DNA of 64,000 nt from Isoetes taiwanensis (lineage: Eukaryota; Streptophyta; Lycopodiopsida; Isoetales; Isoetaceae). A program made the position numbers and the translations under genes. The stretch spans positions 668,391 to 732,390 of the forward strand of contig JAJEKV010000107.1 in the NCBI GenBank assembly GCA_021234155.1, given 5' to 3'. Shown piece by piece: positions 1 to 20,280 of this stretch; position 1 is the stretch's first letter, and each line of letters starts with the position of its first letter. The notes under the pieces were generated by a model. It worked only from the letters and a program-made list of their open reading frames with translations, did not search any database and was not told the origin of the DNA.

Positions 1-4216
<4,216 letters not shown>

Positions 4217-4256
<40 letters not shown>

Positions 4257-4313
4257 AGGGAGGGAGGGAGGGAGGGAGGGAGGGAGGGAGGGAGGGAGGG
4301 AGGGAGGGAGGGA
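4217..4313. repeat. (AG)17 plus (GGGA)n tract, 3' tail of LINE A3
   Basis: AG repeats (4217-4250) change to GGGA/GGAG tetranucleotide repeats (4250-4313). The tetranucleotide part adjoins the 3' end of A3, and the AG part adjoins the truncated 5' end of A2. The two-part structure suits a tail joined to a pre-existing dinucleotide tract. Confidence 0.95.
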
Positions 4314-4342
4314 AATGAAATGAAATGAAATGTTTATTAGTC

Positions 4343-4373
4343 ACGTCTGCAGACCACCAGGTCTATGAGACGT
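4343..4373 (-). other. 3'-UTR stem-loop of LINE A3
   Basis: Sense strand ACGTCTCATAGACC-TGGT-GGTCTGCAGACGT pairs at its outer six and inner four bases. It is followed by AATAAACATTTCATTTCATTTC and the CCCT tail. Confidence 0.75.
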
Positions 4374-7300
4374 TCAATGGCTACATTCAAAATTATAGAA
4401 AAATTCATCCAATGCATCCTCAAACATGAATGCAGTGGACTCTCCATCCTCTTCTTCACTCATAGTGTTAATTTTATTTAAAACATTTAAAACATGTTCT
4501 CTCCTATCCAGAACCTCCCTTATAAATTTGCCTGTATCATGCCCAGGTAGATCAAAAAAATCTACTAAAGTGGATACATTAATGCCATACTTACCTCGTA
4601 TATGTCTATAAGATGGGCAACCTATAAGCACATGATGTTCATCTTCAACCACCTGCAAATCACATATTTTACAGTGTCTAAGTTCATGAGGGATATCATT
4701 CCATCGACCAATCTCCACCCCAAGCCGATGGGAGCTAAGCCGCATTCTGCTAATTCCATATCTAAGCTTGAGCGATACCCCTTCTGACAGGTACTTACCC
4801 TCTTGCATGCTAGGGTTAATATATTGCATATAAAATGCTTTTTTTACTTCTGGGACCCTCCACTGCTTACTAATAACATGCTCATATACCCATGCTCTAA
4901 TGTCAGAATGATTCTCACTTAGATCTTGTATGTTTATCCCCCATTTTCCCATCCATGCTTCAATGTCAGCATACCAGCCTTTATCTTTTGTTTCTTCTAG
5001 AGCTAACCGCGGAAAGCTATCATTAGCCATTTCAAACCGTACCTTATAAAGATACGTAAGCACTCTGCATAAAGCTAAAGCTCTAAAGGCATCAATCCAC
5101 ATTCCACGAGCATCATGTCATACGGCGTTTGTGCTTTAACCCCCAATTCAAATCTTAGAAACTTTTTTTGAACTTTTTCTATTTTCTTCCATGTGTCACC
5201 TGCTAGCCCTGGGCCCCATACTTCACATCCATACAATAGTACCGTTTGAACAAGCACTTTATAGAGCATTCTCTTTATGTCAAATTTCCATATCTCCACC
5301 TTATTACTCAAATTTCCATATCTCGCCTTATTATTACAAGCGTTGCATGCTATACAAGGCTTTCAATGCCGCATTCACCCTATGCTCTGCCGCTTCATTC
5401 CAGCTGGGGCTCTTATCAACCTCCACTCCCAGATACTTATATGTATTCACAATTTCTATTTGTTTCTCTTCATAATAAAAATTGAGATGGTCCACTTTAT
5501 TAGCACCAAAAACAATTATCTTGGTTTTGGTTAAATTCACCTGCATCCCCTTCTTAGTACAAAATTGTGATAAGGCTTTCAAATGACGCTGCATTCCTAT
5601 AATTGAACGCGACAGGATAACCACATCATCTGCATATAATAGTAACATTATCACATGCCCATACAAGGAAGTTCCATCCCCACCATGATTTTCTATCCAA
5701 TCCTCTAACTGGTCAATAAACAATCCGAATAATGTAGGTGACAACGGGCACCCTTGCTTGACTCCCAAGTTGCTTTCCACGACTTCTTTACAAGTCTCCA
5801 AGTATGGGAAAGACAATTGTATCAGAACCTTCTCATATAGTATCTTAACAGTGTGTCTAATTTCTTCTGGTACTCCAATCATATCCATTCTGTACCACAG
5901 ATTATTTCTATTGACTGTATCAAAGGCTTTAGCAAAATCCACAAAAAGCGCATATAATGGTTTTCTTTTACCTGTAACTGAATCTACCATGGCACGCAAA
6001 GTAACCAGGTGATCTATTGTAGATCTTTTGGGTCTAAATCCAGCTTGCCCTATGGCTCTAGCATTATGTTCTTCTGCCCACATACTAAGCTTATTGTTTA
6101 ACATGGTGGCAAACAATTTAGCAAAGAGGCTACTAACCATAATCATCCTATAATTACCTAGATCGTTAACATCTCCTGCTTTATAGAGGGGGATAACCCT
6201 GTTCATTTGCCATGCTCGGGGGAATCCCTCATGTACTGCCGTATTAAATAGCTGCAATAGAGCATGATGTACTGATTCACCCGCCCATTTAAACATCTCT
6301 GCTACCAAGCCTAATATGTCTGTAGCCTTCCCATTTGCTAGTTTGCTAAGACCATGCTCAAGATCTTCTTCTATGAACATAAGTTTATCTGCAGGTAGGT
6401 ACTCAACATCTGTCGTGCCAATAACATTTGGCACAAAATACAGTTTGCGTACTTGGCATAATAATGCCGCTGCATCCAAAGAGCAATCTTGTGACATACT
6501 AGGTTTAAGTCTGTTCCAAAATTGTTTTGGGTTTATAAGCAACTCCTCTACCATGGCATGCTGTCTCTGATATATATATCTTTTCTTTTTAGCCTTGGTA
6601 AGATTCACATATTCTCTTTTAAGCCGTTCCCTTTCATGGCCTCTGGCATTCTTAAATGCATCCCTCTTAATTTTACAATCAGCATCAAACCAGCCATTAC
6701 AAGGAAGCCCTTTTAGTTTCCTGTGTGAGACAAAAGTCTCATGAGCAGCGTCAAGAACAAGCTTAGCAATTTCTTCCGTAAGCTTATCAGTGTCAAGGGG
6801 CCAAATCTTCCCAGCTGTCTTCTCTTCACATAATTTTCCATACATATCAGCTTTATTGTATCGCATACAGATTTTTAGCCTTTTGTGGTGTGTAACCTTT
6901 TTTAGCGTACACTGTTCAATGCATATAGTAACTGTTACTGGCGCATGGTCTGTTATCTTTGATAATGATTCCCCAATGTGCAAGTCAACCATTTGTTCTA
7001 AGAAATGTGTTTTTGCTAACACCAGATCCACCACGCTAGCATTCCTGCAAGTAAATATACCAGAGTCTGGGAACTTACAGATGCCATTATACACTACTAA
7101 ATCCAAGCCGCTACACATATTGAGCACATGATTGCCTTGAGGTGTCGGCCATCTTATTTTATCCTGAGTATTTCTTTTCCAACCGCAGTTATTTACTTAA
7201 TTGTCACTTAGCATCTCCATCCATATAGGTTCACCATCTATGCTCACAATAGCTGCTTGCTTATCGGCAATTCTCCCGTTAAAATCACCCATTAACAATA

Positions 7301-7723
7301 TTTCCCCTTGCTGCATCAAAGACAGTGCATCTTGCTCCAATTTAAAGAAAGGATCATCTCTGTCAAGAACCTCTGAATTATATACTGGAGAATCACGTGG
7401 GGGAAAATAGCAGCCAGCAACAAATATTTTTCCCTTCAAACCTTGTATCTCCACCCAGACATGCTGCATAGATCCGTAGTTTGGCACTAGCTTAACCATT
7501 TGTTGCATTTCCTGTCTAACATAACATGCTATCCCGCCATGACCTTTCAATCTCCATCCCTTATGATGCCATACAGAATGGACCAGACTAAAACCATCAA
7601 TATTTGGTAATCCCTTTTCCTCATTTTCACATGTTTCCAGAAAGAAAATAACATCAACAAGATTCTAATAGAAAACTTACAACATCAATCTTAAATTGAC
7701 TGATCGTGTTGATATTCCAGCAC
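4374..7723 (-). pseudogene. LINE A3 ORF2: endonuclease-reverse transcriptase, broken
   Basis: The endonuclease starts at MCWNINTISQFKIDVV, has FLETCE (catalytic Glu), LLMGDFNGRI (GDFN) and KITDHAPV (the usual SDH site). RT lies in the 597-codon open frame 7127-5334, with FVDFAKAFD near residue 397, GVKQGCPLSP near 455 and YADD near 498. The C-terminal frame 5102-4374 carries CKIC...HHVLIGC. Damage: a TAA at 7199-7197 splits endonuclease from RT in the same frame. A 28-bp tandem duplication at 5281-5336 shifts the frame just after RT, another shift lies near 5102-5080, and there is a shift or deletion near 7680. The protein nicks the target and copies element RNA. With one stop and about three shifts it is inactive, though the RT core itself is uninterrupted. 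Confidence 0.88.
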
Positions 7724-7982
7724 ATAATTCTGGCGGTCTCGAATCCCTATGAAGGTACTTCATTCTCCTCTACAATCACAGAACCATTGCGCCAATATGC
7801 CTTTTTCCCATCTTTTCTTGCTTCCTTCATTTTTACGCTGAATTGCATTTTATGGTCCCATTTGGGATTTAGTAAAATCCTCATTTATCCATACAGGTTT
7901 GCCCTTCAACTCTGTGCGTCTCTTCAACCGATTCAACTTATCATTACGAGAGCGGAGCTTCACAATGATATGCCTACCTTTT

Positions 7983-8210
7983 TCAGTTTGTATTCAAAGC
8001 ACATGCAGCCTGTACACTATCCGGAAATGCAGAGTTATCCACTGGACTATTGGATGCAGCCGCCTGTATAGACCCAGATCTCTTTGTTTTATTCGCATGG
8101 TCAATCGTTTTTTTTCCCTTCGATGCACTTCTTCGGGTTAGACAGGTCACATCATCATCATATATAATATTATCCACCGGATTAGAAAAGGGGCTCGATG
8201 TATTCTTCAC
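7983..8210 (-). CDS. Possible ORF1 remnant of LINE A3
   Basis: A 75-codon open stretch upstream of the endonuclease, rich in Ser, Lys, Asp and Asn, with no domain I recognise and no zinc knuckle visible. Its position suggests the 3' part of an ORF1 (RNA-binding protein) or a spacer. The 5' side is lost at the (GA)n junction. It may be chance. Confidence 0.25.
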   Translation of the reverse strand: MKNTSSPFSNPVDNIIYDDDVTCLTRRSASKGKKTIDHANKTKRSGSIQAAASNSPVDNSAFPDSVQAACALNTN

Positions 8211-8229
8211 GTGTTTTTGACCTAGTTGC

Positions 8230-8230
<1 letters not shown>

Positions 8231-8315
<85 letters not shown>
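8231..8315. repeat. (AG)42 microsatellite, 3' tail of LINE A4
   Basis: About 85 bases of uninterrupted AG. The left side abuts the truncated 5' end of A3, and the right side the conserved 3' end of A4 (GAAGTGAAGTGTATTAC). Confidence 0.97.
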
Positions 8316-12204
<3,889 letters not shown>

Positions 12205-12240
12205 AGAGAGGGAGAGGGAGAGGGAGAGGGAGAGGGAGAG
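12205..12240. repeat. (GAGGGA)n tract, 3' tail of LINE A6
   Basis: About 36 bases of GAGGGA hexamer repeats following the A6 3' end and abutting A5 inside its RT. Its unit differs from the pure GA tails of the other copies. Confidence 0.9.
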
Positions 12241-14985
12241 ACATGAAATGAAATCAAATCTTTATTTTTGCGTTTATGAGACCATCAGGTCTAGAAGACG
12301 CTCATTTTACATATTCAACAACATACATAATATCATCTAATATGTCTTCGGGTAAGAACATATTAGTGCTCTCCTCCTCATACTCGAACTCACTAGCTCC
12401 CAGATTTTATGTTTTGAATATTGCTATCTCTAGTTTGTATAACTTCTACCAGAAATCTTCCGATTGTAGCTGGAGAAAAATCAAAGAAGCTCACAAGTCT
12501 GTTACATGTATACCAAACTTCGTGCGTATGTATTGGTATGCCGAGCATCTGAAAATTACATATACCTCGTCCTCCACTTCAGATGATCCACACACTTTAC
12601 AAAATCTCAGTGTCTGTGGTATTCTTGCCCAACGTCCAATTTTCACCCCCAAGTGGTGCAAGCTGAGCCTCATCCTGCTTATCATATATCTAAGCTTTAC
12701 CGATAATTTTTAAATACTCAGCTTCTCGTAACCCAGGGTTCATGAAGATCCAGTAATGCTCTTTTTTACTTCAGGTACACTCCACATTTTAAGGACAGCA
12801 TGCCTTCTAACCCAACATTTGATGTTATCCTTGTTGGATTCTAAGTCCACAATATTCATCCCCCATTTTTTAAGCCAAAGCACAATGTCAGCATACCACC
12901 CTCACCCTTTGATCGCTCTCAAGAGCCGTGTGAGGTAAGCAAGCTGTGTTCTCAGGTGTGGATCAGATCTTTTGCAAATATACTAAGAGTCCGGGATTAG
13001 GGCTTCTAGTTCCGTGGATAGCATCCCACGCTCCACTAACATCATATCGTAAGGTGTTTGCATTTTAGTGCCCAGTTCTGCATGAAAGAATTTCTTTTGT
13101 ACCTTCTCAATCCTTTTCCAGCTTTGTATGGACAACCCTGGTGACCCCAAACTTCACAGCCATAGAATACAACTGTTTGTACCAAAGAAATAAAGAGCAT
13201 CTTCCTCAAGCTGCAATCCCATATTTTTGCTTGATGACACTTACGCCGCATGGCATATAAAACTTTCAAGCCTCCATTACCCCTTCGCTCTACTGCTTGA
13301 TTCCAGCTGGGACTTTTGTCCACTATTAGACCTAGATATTTATAGATATCCACAATGTCCAGCTTATCCCCTTTATAAAAGAAGGCATATTTATCCACCT
13401 TGTTGGCACCAAACACTATCACTTTCGTCTTATCCATATTCACGTTCATGCCTTTGGTATCACAAAAGGAAGCCAAAGCATTTGAACGTTATTGCATCCC
13501 TTGCACACTTCGTGACAACAATACAATATCATCAGCATATAATAGCAGCATAATAACATACCCTTCTAATGCAATGCCATCTCCACCAAATTGAGCCATC
13601 CAATCCTAAATAGACTGAATAATGTGGGGGAAAGAGGGCAGCCTTGTTTAACCCCAATTTTACTCTTCACTAGATCGTGACATTTATGAGATAATGGAAA
13701 TGAAAGTTGAACCATTACCTTCATATAGAGAGTCTTCACGCCCCACGCAAAAATAGAGGGTACCCCAAGTGCCTCCAATCTATGCCACAGACAGTCCAGC
13801 TGTACCATGTCAAACGCTTTTGTGAAGTCTACAAAAGTGGCGAACATAGGTTTTTTGGTGCCTTTTACAGAATCTATCAAGCCTCTAGCAGGTGATCAAT
13901 TGTGGACCTTTTTTTCCTGAAGCCTGCTTGCCCATGTGCTCTGACCTCATGTTCTTTTGCCCAATTATTTATTTTACTCTCAAGAATAGTAGCATACAGC
14001 TTGGAAAAAAGACTACTAACCATTATCATGTGATAGTTGTTTGGATCCATCGCATCACCTGCCAAGATGCTGGGAAACCTTCATGTAAAACTGCATTATA
14101 CATTAGAGTGAGGATCTTCGCTGTAGAAATTCCGGCCCATTTAACCATTTCTGAAACTAGCCCTTGAATATCTACTGCTTTCCCATTGGAGAGTTCCTGT
14201 AGCCTACCCAGAATATCATCCACCGAAAACTATAAAACCTCATCACCTCTTTCCACAAGCTGCGTCTCCTCCAACCCTGGGACATAGTATAGCTTACATA
14301 TTTGTTGCATCAGCAAGTTTAAATCCAGCTTAATCTCATTCCTTCCTTTGAATCTCAGTCTATTCCAGAATCTGTTTGGTTCAACAATCAACTCTTTGAC
14401 CATATCTTCTCGTTTCTTAAGCAAGTGTTCCCTTTTCTTATCTTTAATCAATTTCATGTATTCTTTTTTAAGGTCTTGCTTACAGCTGCCTACGGCTTGC
14501 GTATATTATTGTCTCTTGTCTTTACACTCTACATCAGACCAAGAATTGCAAGGGAGCCCCAATTGCCTTCTTTTAGACTGAAAAGATTGTGCAGCAGTAC
14601 TGACGAAAGCAAGTCACTTATGTCTTTTGCCCCAGATGGCCAATGAGTTTTACTCACAAGTTCTTCACAAATTTTTGAAACTTTTCCTTTCTATCTTGAC
14701 GCATGTGAATGCGATGGTTAGGTACAAAACTAGTGTGCAGTGGCATTCCATTAACATAAATTTCCATAATCAAAGGGACATGGTCTGATTCAGTGCATAC
14801 CTCTCCTATATAGAAGCTTTTAACCTCTTTTGCAAAATCCGCACTTGTAATTGCATAATCCACCATGCTCAGATCTCTAAGATTTATTCAACGCGGTTGA
14901 GAAATCTGTTGGTGCCATTATAGATCAAGAGATCCGGGTCCATCGCATTATATTCAAAGAAATGGAGTCCTTGGGGATATTTAGA
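12241..14985 (-). pseudogene. LINE copy A6, endonuclease C-terminus through 3' end
   Basis: From the right, the endonuclease region includes KYPQGLHFFEYNAMDPDLL (near 14970) and TESDHVPLIM (SDH site, near 14780). A linker (14457-14230) leads to RT in pieces: LQELSNGKAVDIQGLVSEM, GQAGFRKKRSTIDHL, TFVDFTKAFDMV, GVKQGCPLSPTLF and the segment before YADD. The C-terminal piece is 13476-13042 with VVFYGCEVWG, then ISRMRLSLHHLGV and a CKVC...CSAY cluster at 12685-12491. Several frameshifts are present. The 5' boundary near 14985 is not next to a GA tract, unlike A1-A5, so this may be the oldest copy in the stack. Confidence 0.85.
12270..12301 (-). other. 3'-UTR stem-loop of LINE A6
   Basis: Sense GCGTCTTCTAGACC-TGAT-GGTCTCATAAACGC. 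The outer GCG/CGC pair replaces the ACG/CGT of A2 and A3. The inner GACC-TGAT-GGTC is unchanged. Confidence 0.7.
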
Positions 14986-15660
14986 GATTGCATTCAACAT
15001 ATATGCATCTTAGTGTCAATCTATCTAATACAACTTTATATTTTTTCATTTTTGGATTTGAGTTCGCATTAGAACAAAAATCACATTTCTACTTATTGTA
15101 TTCTTGGGAGATCATGGATGACATTATTATAGATTTTTTTTCTCAATGTAGTCATATGAGGCGAGTCATATGATTGCAAAGAGAACACAAAAGTTCCTAA
15201 AAAAATTGTAGCATTTTTTTCTCTCCACAAGTTCAATGACTTCAATTGCAAGATTTTGTTTACATTGAGTGAACTTATGGTCCACTACTAATTTGACTGC
15301 TAATTTTATAGGAATTGCATCTAAACAAACTGAACACACTTGTTTTATAAGCATGTTTCATTAGAGAATTGTGTTTGGCATCTTTCAGCACAATAGACAT
15401 CCCCACCATAAGGGAAACTAATTGCATGTAAATGCCAAGGTCCTTAGAGCAAATATTCAAATACAATATATCGTAGAGCAAATTTATGCTAGCTAGGTGA
15501 TTGTCAGCACTGCTGCAATTTCCAAGAGGAGCGAGCGCCCCACATTTGGTTCAATGATTTAATAAGGAAGTTCTAATTTCCTTTTTCTTTTATATTTTAA
15601 ACCTTTGTCGAATCTGAGATTCTAGAGCCTACGTTGTAATAAGCCCTTGATTTAATTTGA
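14986..15660. other. AT-rich sequence without recognisable features
   Basis: No coding similarity, repeat tract or tRNA-like signal that I can support. It separates the LINE stack from the potassium-transporter pseudogene. Confidence 0.5.
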
Positions 15661-16454
15661 GGGGGGGAAATCCAGAAGGCCGCGACCTGGCTCGAGGGCA
15701 ACGGTGATGTCGATGCATCAGACAACGGTGAGTTCGAGGCTTTGGAGAAAATAGATATGGCGGATTTAAGGCGTAACAAAACAGGCATCAATAGAATGGA
15801 AGGCAGTGGCACAGCTTTCGGTAAGTATATCTTAGGGCTAACAATTCTTACTTCATAAAATGCACATAGCTGAATTCTCTTGTGCGCCCTTAGACGGATT
15901 TCCATGAGCAATGGACACGGATTTAGGGCATTCGACTTCCCCATCTGTTTTGCTGCAGCCTAGGGTACATTGTTTTTTCTTCCAGGTCCTTTTTCTAGTC
16001 TTTCTGCTACTTTAAAGCAATGCGTCGGATATGGAATTTTCTATCCGATGGTACCACTCTAGATGTTCGCCACTCAGCTATCATCTAACACGGTATCACA
16101 TATCACTTTCTGCCCTTGCGCATACCTTCATTTTTCTTGTATTAGAGTGCTGGGTTGCCCTATTTCTGAAAGAACAGAGGGATGTTGATTTATGTGGGAA
16201 AAGCATCTTAATTTTTAAGTTTTATTTCAAGCTATTCTATTAAATTTTATGCGGGACAAAGGAGAATAATATTTTATATGATGGTTAACATGCAGATTAA
16301 TCAGAGACATCTCTTTAAGGCTGTGCTTTTCTTGGCATATGAAAGGTTTGGAGTTCTATATAAGGACCTTAACGTTTCACCATTATATGTATTTCGAAGG
16401 AGATGGTTATAGTAAATATTACAAGTGCAAGAAGTCCAAAAATTTCTTAGTCAT

Positions 16455-16765
16455 TATGAATAAATTATTTCCTATATATAGAAACATATGTAACCTAAAG
16501 AATATATACCTTCACCTTTGTCATCTGTATTCAGTATGATCAACACATATTTGACGAATGAAAGTATGGTTATAGTGTATATTATAAGTGCAAGAAGTTC
16601 AAAAACTTGACGAAGAAATTTTTGGACTTTTTGCACTTGTAATATACACTATAACCATACTTTCATTCGTCAAATATGTGTTGATCATACTGAATGCGGA
16701 TGACAAAGGTGAAGGCACATATTCTTTAGGTTACATATGTTTCCATAGGAAATAATTTATTCATA
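16455..16765. repeat. Long near-perfect inverted repeat, 13-nt loop
   Basis: The left arm 16455-16605 and right arm 16619-16765 are reverse complements with only scattered mismatches and a few small gaps. The loop is 16606-16618. A transcript would fold into a hairpin of about 150 bp. A third, direct partial copy of the inner arm lies at about 16404-16450. It occupies an intron of the KUP pseudogene. It could be a foldback transposon, a recent inverted duplication, or a hairpin-RNA/young microRNA precursor. I recognise no known microRNA in it. Confidence 0.92.
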
Positions 16766-17414
16766 TCTTGTGTTTGATTTATAATACCAGGTGGAAGATT
16801 TCGCCCACTTTCATGCCATAATGCAAAATCGCGTCTCTTATCAAACCCACAACAATCCCAAGAAGGGAAGCAAGGAAATCTTTTCAAGCCATTTTTTTGA
16901 GAAGCATAGGCTTTTAGGATAGGCTTGCTCATGGTGGTTCTGCTTAGTACGTGCATGGTGATCAGCAATAGGGTATTTACACCTGCAATATCAGGTATAC
17001 TCTAGTTATCTATTCCAACTAAGATCTTGATGGTTAATGTTATTACCATGCAAAGTGAATAGGAAAGTTAAAGCTAATCTTGGGCATTTAAATAGAATGG
17101 GAAGTGGCAAAGAAACAATAAGATGATTTGAGACTTAATTAGCAGCTTGTTTATATTAAAATATTTGGTATTGTGCACTTATTCCTATTTTTGCCTTTGC
17201 AGTTCCCCCAGCTGTTTCAGGAATTAGCTCTTCAGATACTAGATACTGACCACCATGAATGTAAGCTTTTCAACCAATTCTAGGTAGATGATATATGCTA
17301 TCATGGAACCATACTAAACCTTGTCTATACATATGCATTTTATCCCAAAACCATGCTTATGGATTAAGTCAAGAGAATATGTTTCACTGTCTGTGACAGC
17401 GGTTCATAAGGGGC

Positions 17415-17599
17415 TTTCATTTCTCCATGTACAAGCCCATGACATGTATCTCACATGTATTAGAGCTTAGGGTGCTAAGTTGAGAACATGAATGCATTTA
17501 TCACGTTTCATTTCTCCATGTACAAGCCCATGACATGTATCTCACATGTATTAGAGCTTAGGGTGCTAAGTTGAGAACATGAATGCATTTATCACGTTT
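17415..17599. repeat. Exact 91-bp tandem duplication in a KUP intron
   Basis: The unit beginning TTTCATTTCTCCATGTACAA at 17415 is repeated without any difference from 17506, ending at 17599. The perfect identity implies a very recent duplication in an otherwise decaying locus. Confidence 0.95.
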
Positions 17600-19541
17600 T
17601 AGTTGCTATACCTTAGATGCTTACTGATATTAATATCTCTGCCATACACAGATATAGTGAACGTGATTGCATGCATTATACTAGTGGGTTTATTTGGACT
17701 GCAGCATTTTGGTCACAAAGTGGCCTCTATGTTTGCGCCTATTGTGATTGCTTGGTTGTTTTGTATTTCTGCCATTGGCATATACAACATTGCCTATTGG
17801 AACCCTGGAATTTTAAGAGCTCTATCACCTTACTATATGTACACTCTTTTGAAGAAAACTGGGGCTGAAGGCTGGATTTCATTCGGTGGCGTTGTCCTGT
17901 GTATTGCAGGTTAGCATTTGAACCCATTTGTTGTTCTATATGTTGTATTAGCACCTCTACTTAACCGCGTAACTTTGTTGGCTATGCAGGAACTAAAGGC
18001 ATGTTTGCTGATTTGGATCAATTTTCACCTCCGGCACAATCAAGGTAAGATTCTGATCGAGACATGCCCGCCTCTATAATTTTAGCCACTTGATACTTTG
18101 GATCTCAATGTGCATGTTTGGTGCAGCTTACATTCGCAAGATTCGTTGTCTATCCATGTCTTGCTTTGGCATACATGGGGCAGGCAGCATATTTGTCTAA
18201 AAATCACGCTGACATTCAACGGGCTTTCAAATCCATTCCAGGTAATATTGCTGGGTGCAAAAGTGATTTTAGATTTTAGGCTGAAAAAAATCATTGATGA
18301 CTTATGTGGGATGTTGCAGAGCATGTCTGCTGGTCAGTTTCTGTTATTGCCACCCTTGCTTCTGTTGTTGGTAACATGCTATGATAACAGCAATTTTTTC
18401 TTTTCAAGCAATGCCCGCTCTTGGAAGCAATGCCCGTTCTTGGGTTGTTTCAAGTAAAGTGGATGCTTTTAATTTTGGCTGGTTCTCACATTGGGTTTCC
18501 GTGGAAACCATTCTAATCGGTATGTGGTATAGTGCTTAATTTATGCTTCTGCTTGTAGTTCCTTCTTCTAGTGCTTGATGATAGTAACTTGACCTCTATG
18601 GCAGGCTTTGCTATAATCACACCGATGTTGGTAACTACATTTCTGATGTCGTTTATGATGGTGATTGTCTGGAAGAAAAGGAAAACATGTTCATTTCGAT
18701 CATTTCCTCTATATTTTTGGATCAATTGAATTATTTTGTAACGCGTGCTCGCCAATGATCAAATTTAGTGAAGGTGGTTGATTCCATTAGTTCTGGCCGC
18801 TATTTTCATGGTTGTCATGTATACATGGCACCATGATTTACACAATAAGGTTTCCATGAAGTGGCGGCTTACACTTGGTCCTAGGCTTGGCATTGTCCGA
18901 AGTTCCTGGAATTGAGCTAATATATAGAGCTCAAGCATGGAATACCCGCCATCTTCTCTCATTTTGTCACAAATATTCCAGCCTCCCATCAAGTTCTCGT
19001 CTTTGTCTGCATAAGTCTGTTCCAGTGCCATATGTTCCGCTGGAAGAACGCTATCTAATTGGATGCATAGATCCTAGAGAGTACCGAATGTACAGGTGTA
19101 TAGTAAGATATGGCTATAAGGATGTCCACAAAGATGATTATGACTTTGAAAACCAGCTTATCATGAGCATTAGAGAGTTTATTCAGGGTGAAAGGTCACG
19201 GACATTGAGTACCTCTAGGAATGAACCCTCTCTTGAAGGTAGAATGGCTGTGAGTGGTACATCTGGCAATCCTACAATCAGACTTGTCGAAGGAAGAACG
19301 GCTGTGGTCAGTACATCCGCATGAGACTTGTGATCACTGAGCCCGACGATTCAGAACAACACTCTCCCAATATTGTGATCTCTGGACTAGGACTCCAAGA
19401 TTCAGCAGGAGCTGATTTTCCAGGACAGATCAGAAAAAACCGTGTTAGCTTTGAGATACCAAAAACTGTTATTGATTCTTCTGGAAAATGGATCCTTCGG
19501 CTCAGGAAGAGTTAAGGGAATTAATAGAAGCCAAGGTTTGA

Positions 19542-20280
19542 AGGGAATTAAGTAGATTGAAAATTAGAGCTAGCCTATAGATATTTCCTAGGCCTTGATT
19601 TTAATTATAGTACAACATGGTAACCGGAAGTGTGTTACTTTAAACGCCGATATAAACGCATGCCCTAATGCGCGGCCTTAACGTGTGCAATTTTGTTATA
19701 TCAATGCACTTTCAGGAAGCCAAGGTTACATAATAGACAACAAACCATAGGTCATAGGCAATGAATCCTAATCCTATGCACATTCTATTATATTCCACAT
19801 ACAACTTTTTATACCATTTGTCTATTCCATTCTATTTCTTTGGACCTATGCTTTCTTTCCATTTCATCTATGTAACAACCATGACAAATGCCTCATTCCA
19901 ACTATTGACATCATGACTTTAGAAGTTAATGAGAATATCAAGGTATAGGATTGCACACATGTACTATTATCCAATAAGTCCATGCGCTTCATAGAGGAGG
20001 AGGAGGATTTTTTCTATAGGATTGTACAATAACGTCATTGAAAAGCCAATGTCCTATAGCTAAATACACTATCATCATCTTGGTAAAACAAATTGATGCG
20101 TGGCATCATCCTACCTTGCCAACATCTTAACAACCTCTTGTGTATAATGTAACCATATCTCGATGAGAATATAATTACGAATTTATAGATCCTGTTTTGT
20201 TTAGCTTCAGGGATAATATAGATGTTTGATGATTAGGAATCTGTCTAATTAGCCTATGACCTGAACCTAAATGATGAATT
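19542..20280. other. Sequence downstream of KUP copy A, no gene seen
   Basis: A short echo of the KUP end (GGAAGCCAAGGTTAC at about 19715) repeats the GAAGCCAAGGTTTGA at 19527. Otherwise I see only AT-rich non-coding DNA and a short (GGA)n run near 19997. Confidence 0.4.

Larger units (their letters stand above)
4314..8230 (-). mobile_element. LINE copy A3, longest copy in the stack
   Basis: This copy spans about 3.9 kb in minus orientation. From the right it has an ORF1-like acidic/basic stretch (7983-8210), then endonuclease (about 7723-6920), reverse transcriptase (about 6400-5400), a C-terminal region with a CCHH/C-type cysteine-histidine cluster (about 4700-4600), and a 3' UTR with the family stem-loop (4343-4373). 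The tail is (CCCT)n. The 5' end stops abruptly at a GA tract (8231), so the true start is absent. This copy best defines the family: an APE-type endonuclease plus RT without an evident RNase H, unlike the L1-type relics elsewhere in the window. Confidence 0.9.
15661..19541 (+). pseudogene. HAK/KUP/KT potassium transporter pseudogene (copy A), eight exons
   Basis: The family carries K+ across the plasma membrane or tonoplast. Exons with GT-AG borders: 15661-15820 (possible N-terminus, unproven), 16791-16994 (GGRF..., STCMVI, VFTPAIS), 17203-17260, 17652-17909 (LQHFGHKVASMFAPIVIAWL, LSPYYMY), 17990-18044 (GTKGMFADLDQF for the usual GTEAMFADLGHF), 18127-18241 (YMGQAAYLSKNHADI, FKSIP), 18320-18519, and 18605 onwards ([24 protein letters not shown], then MDPSAQEELRELIEAK). 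The VVYGDLGTSPLY exon is missing. Damage: stops in 16791-16994, frameshifts near 18380, an 18-19-bp tandem duplication near 18408-18446, shifts near 18500, 18720, 18900, 19020 and 19320, and a premature end before the conserved C-terminus. An inverted repeat sits 25 bp upstream of the second exon. Confidence 0.9.

Noticed and set aside
18765-19031. Minus-strand open frames over the KUP C-terminus (also 26759-27046)
   Set aside because: Antisense shadows of the KUP coding sequence in both copies.
15661-19541. Functional potassium transporter gene
   Set aside because: Multiple independent frameshifts, stops and missing exons, although splice borders remain.
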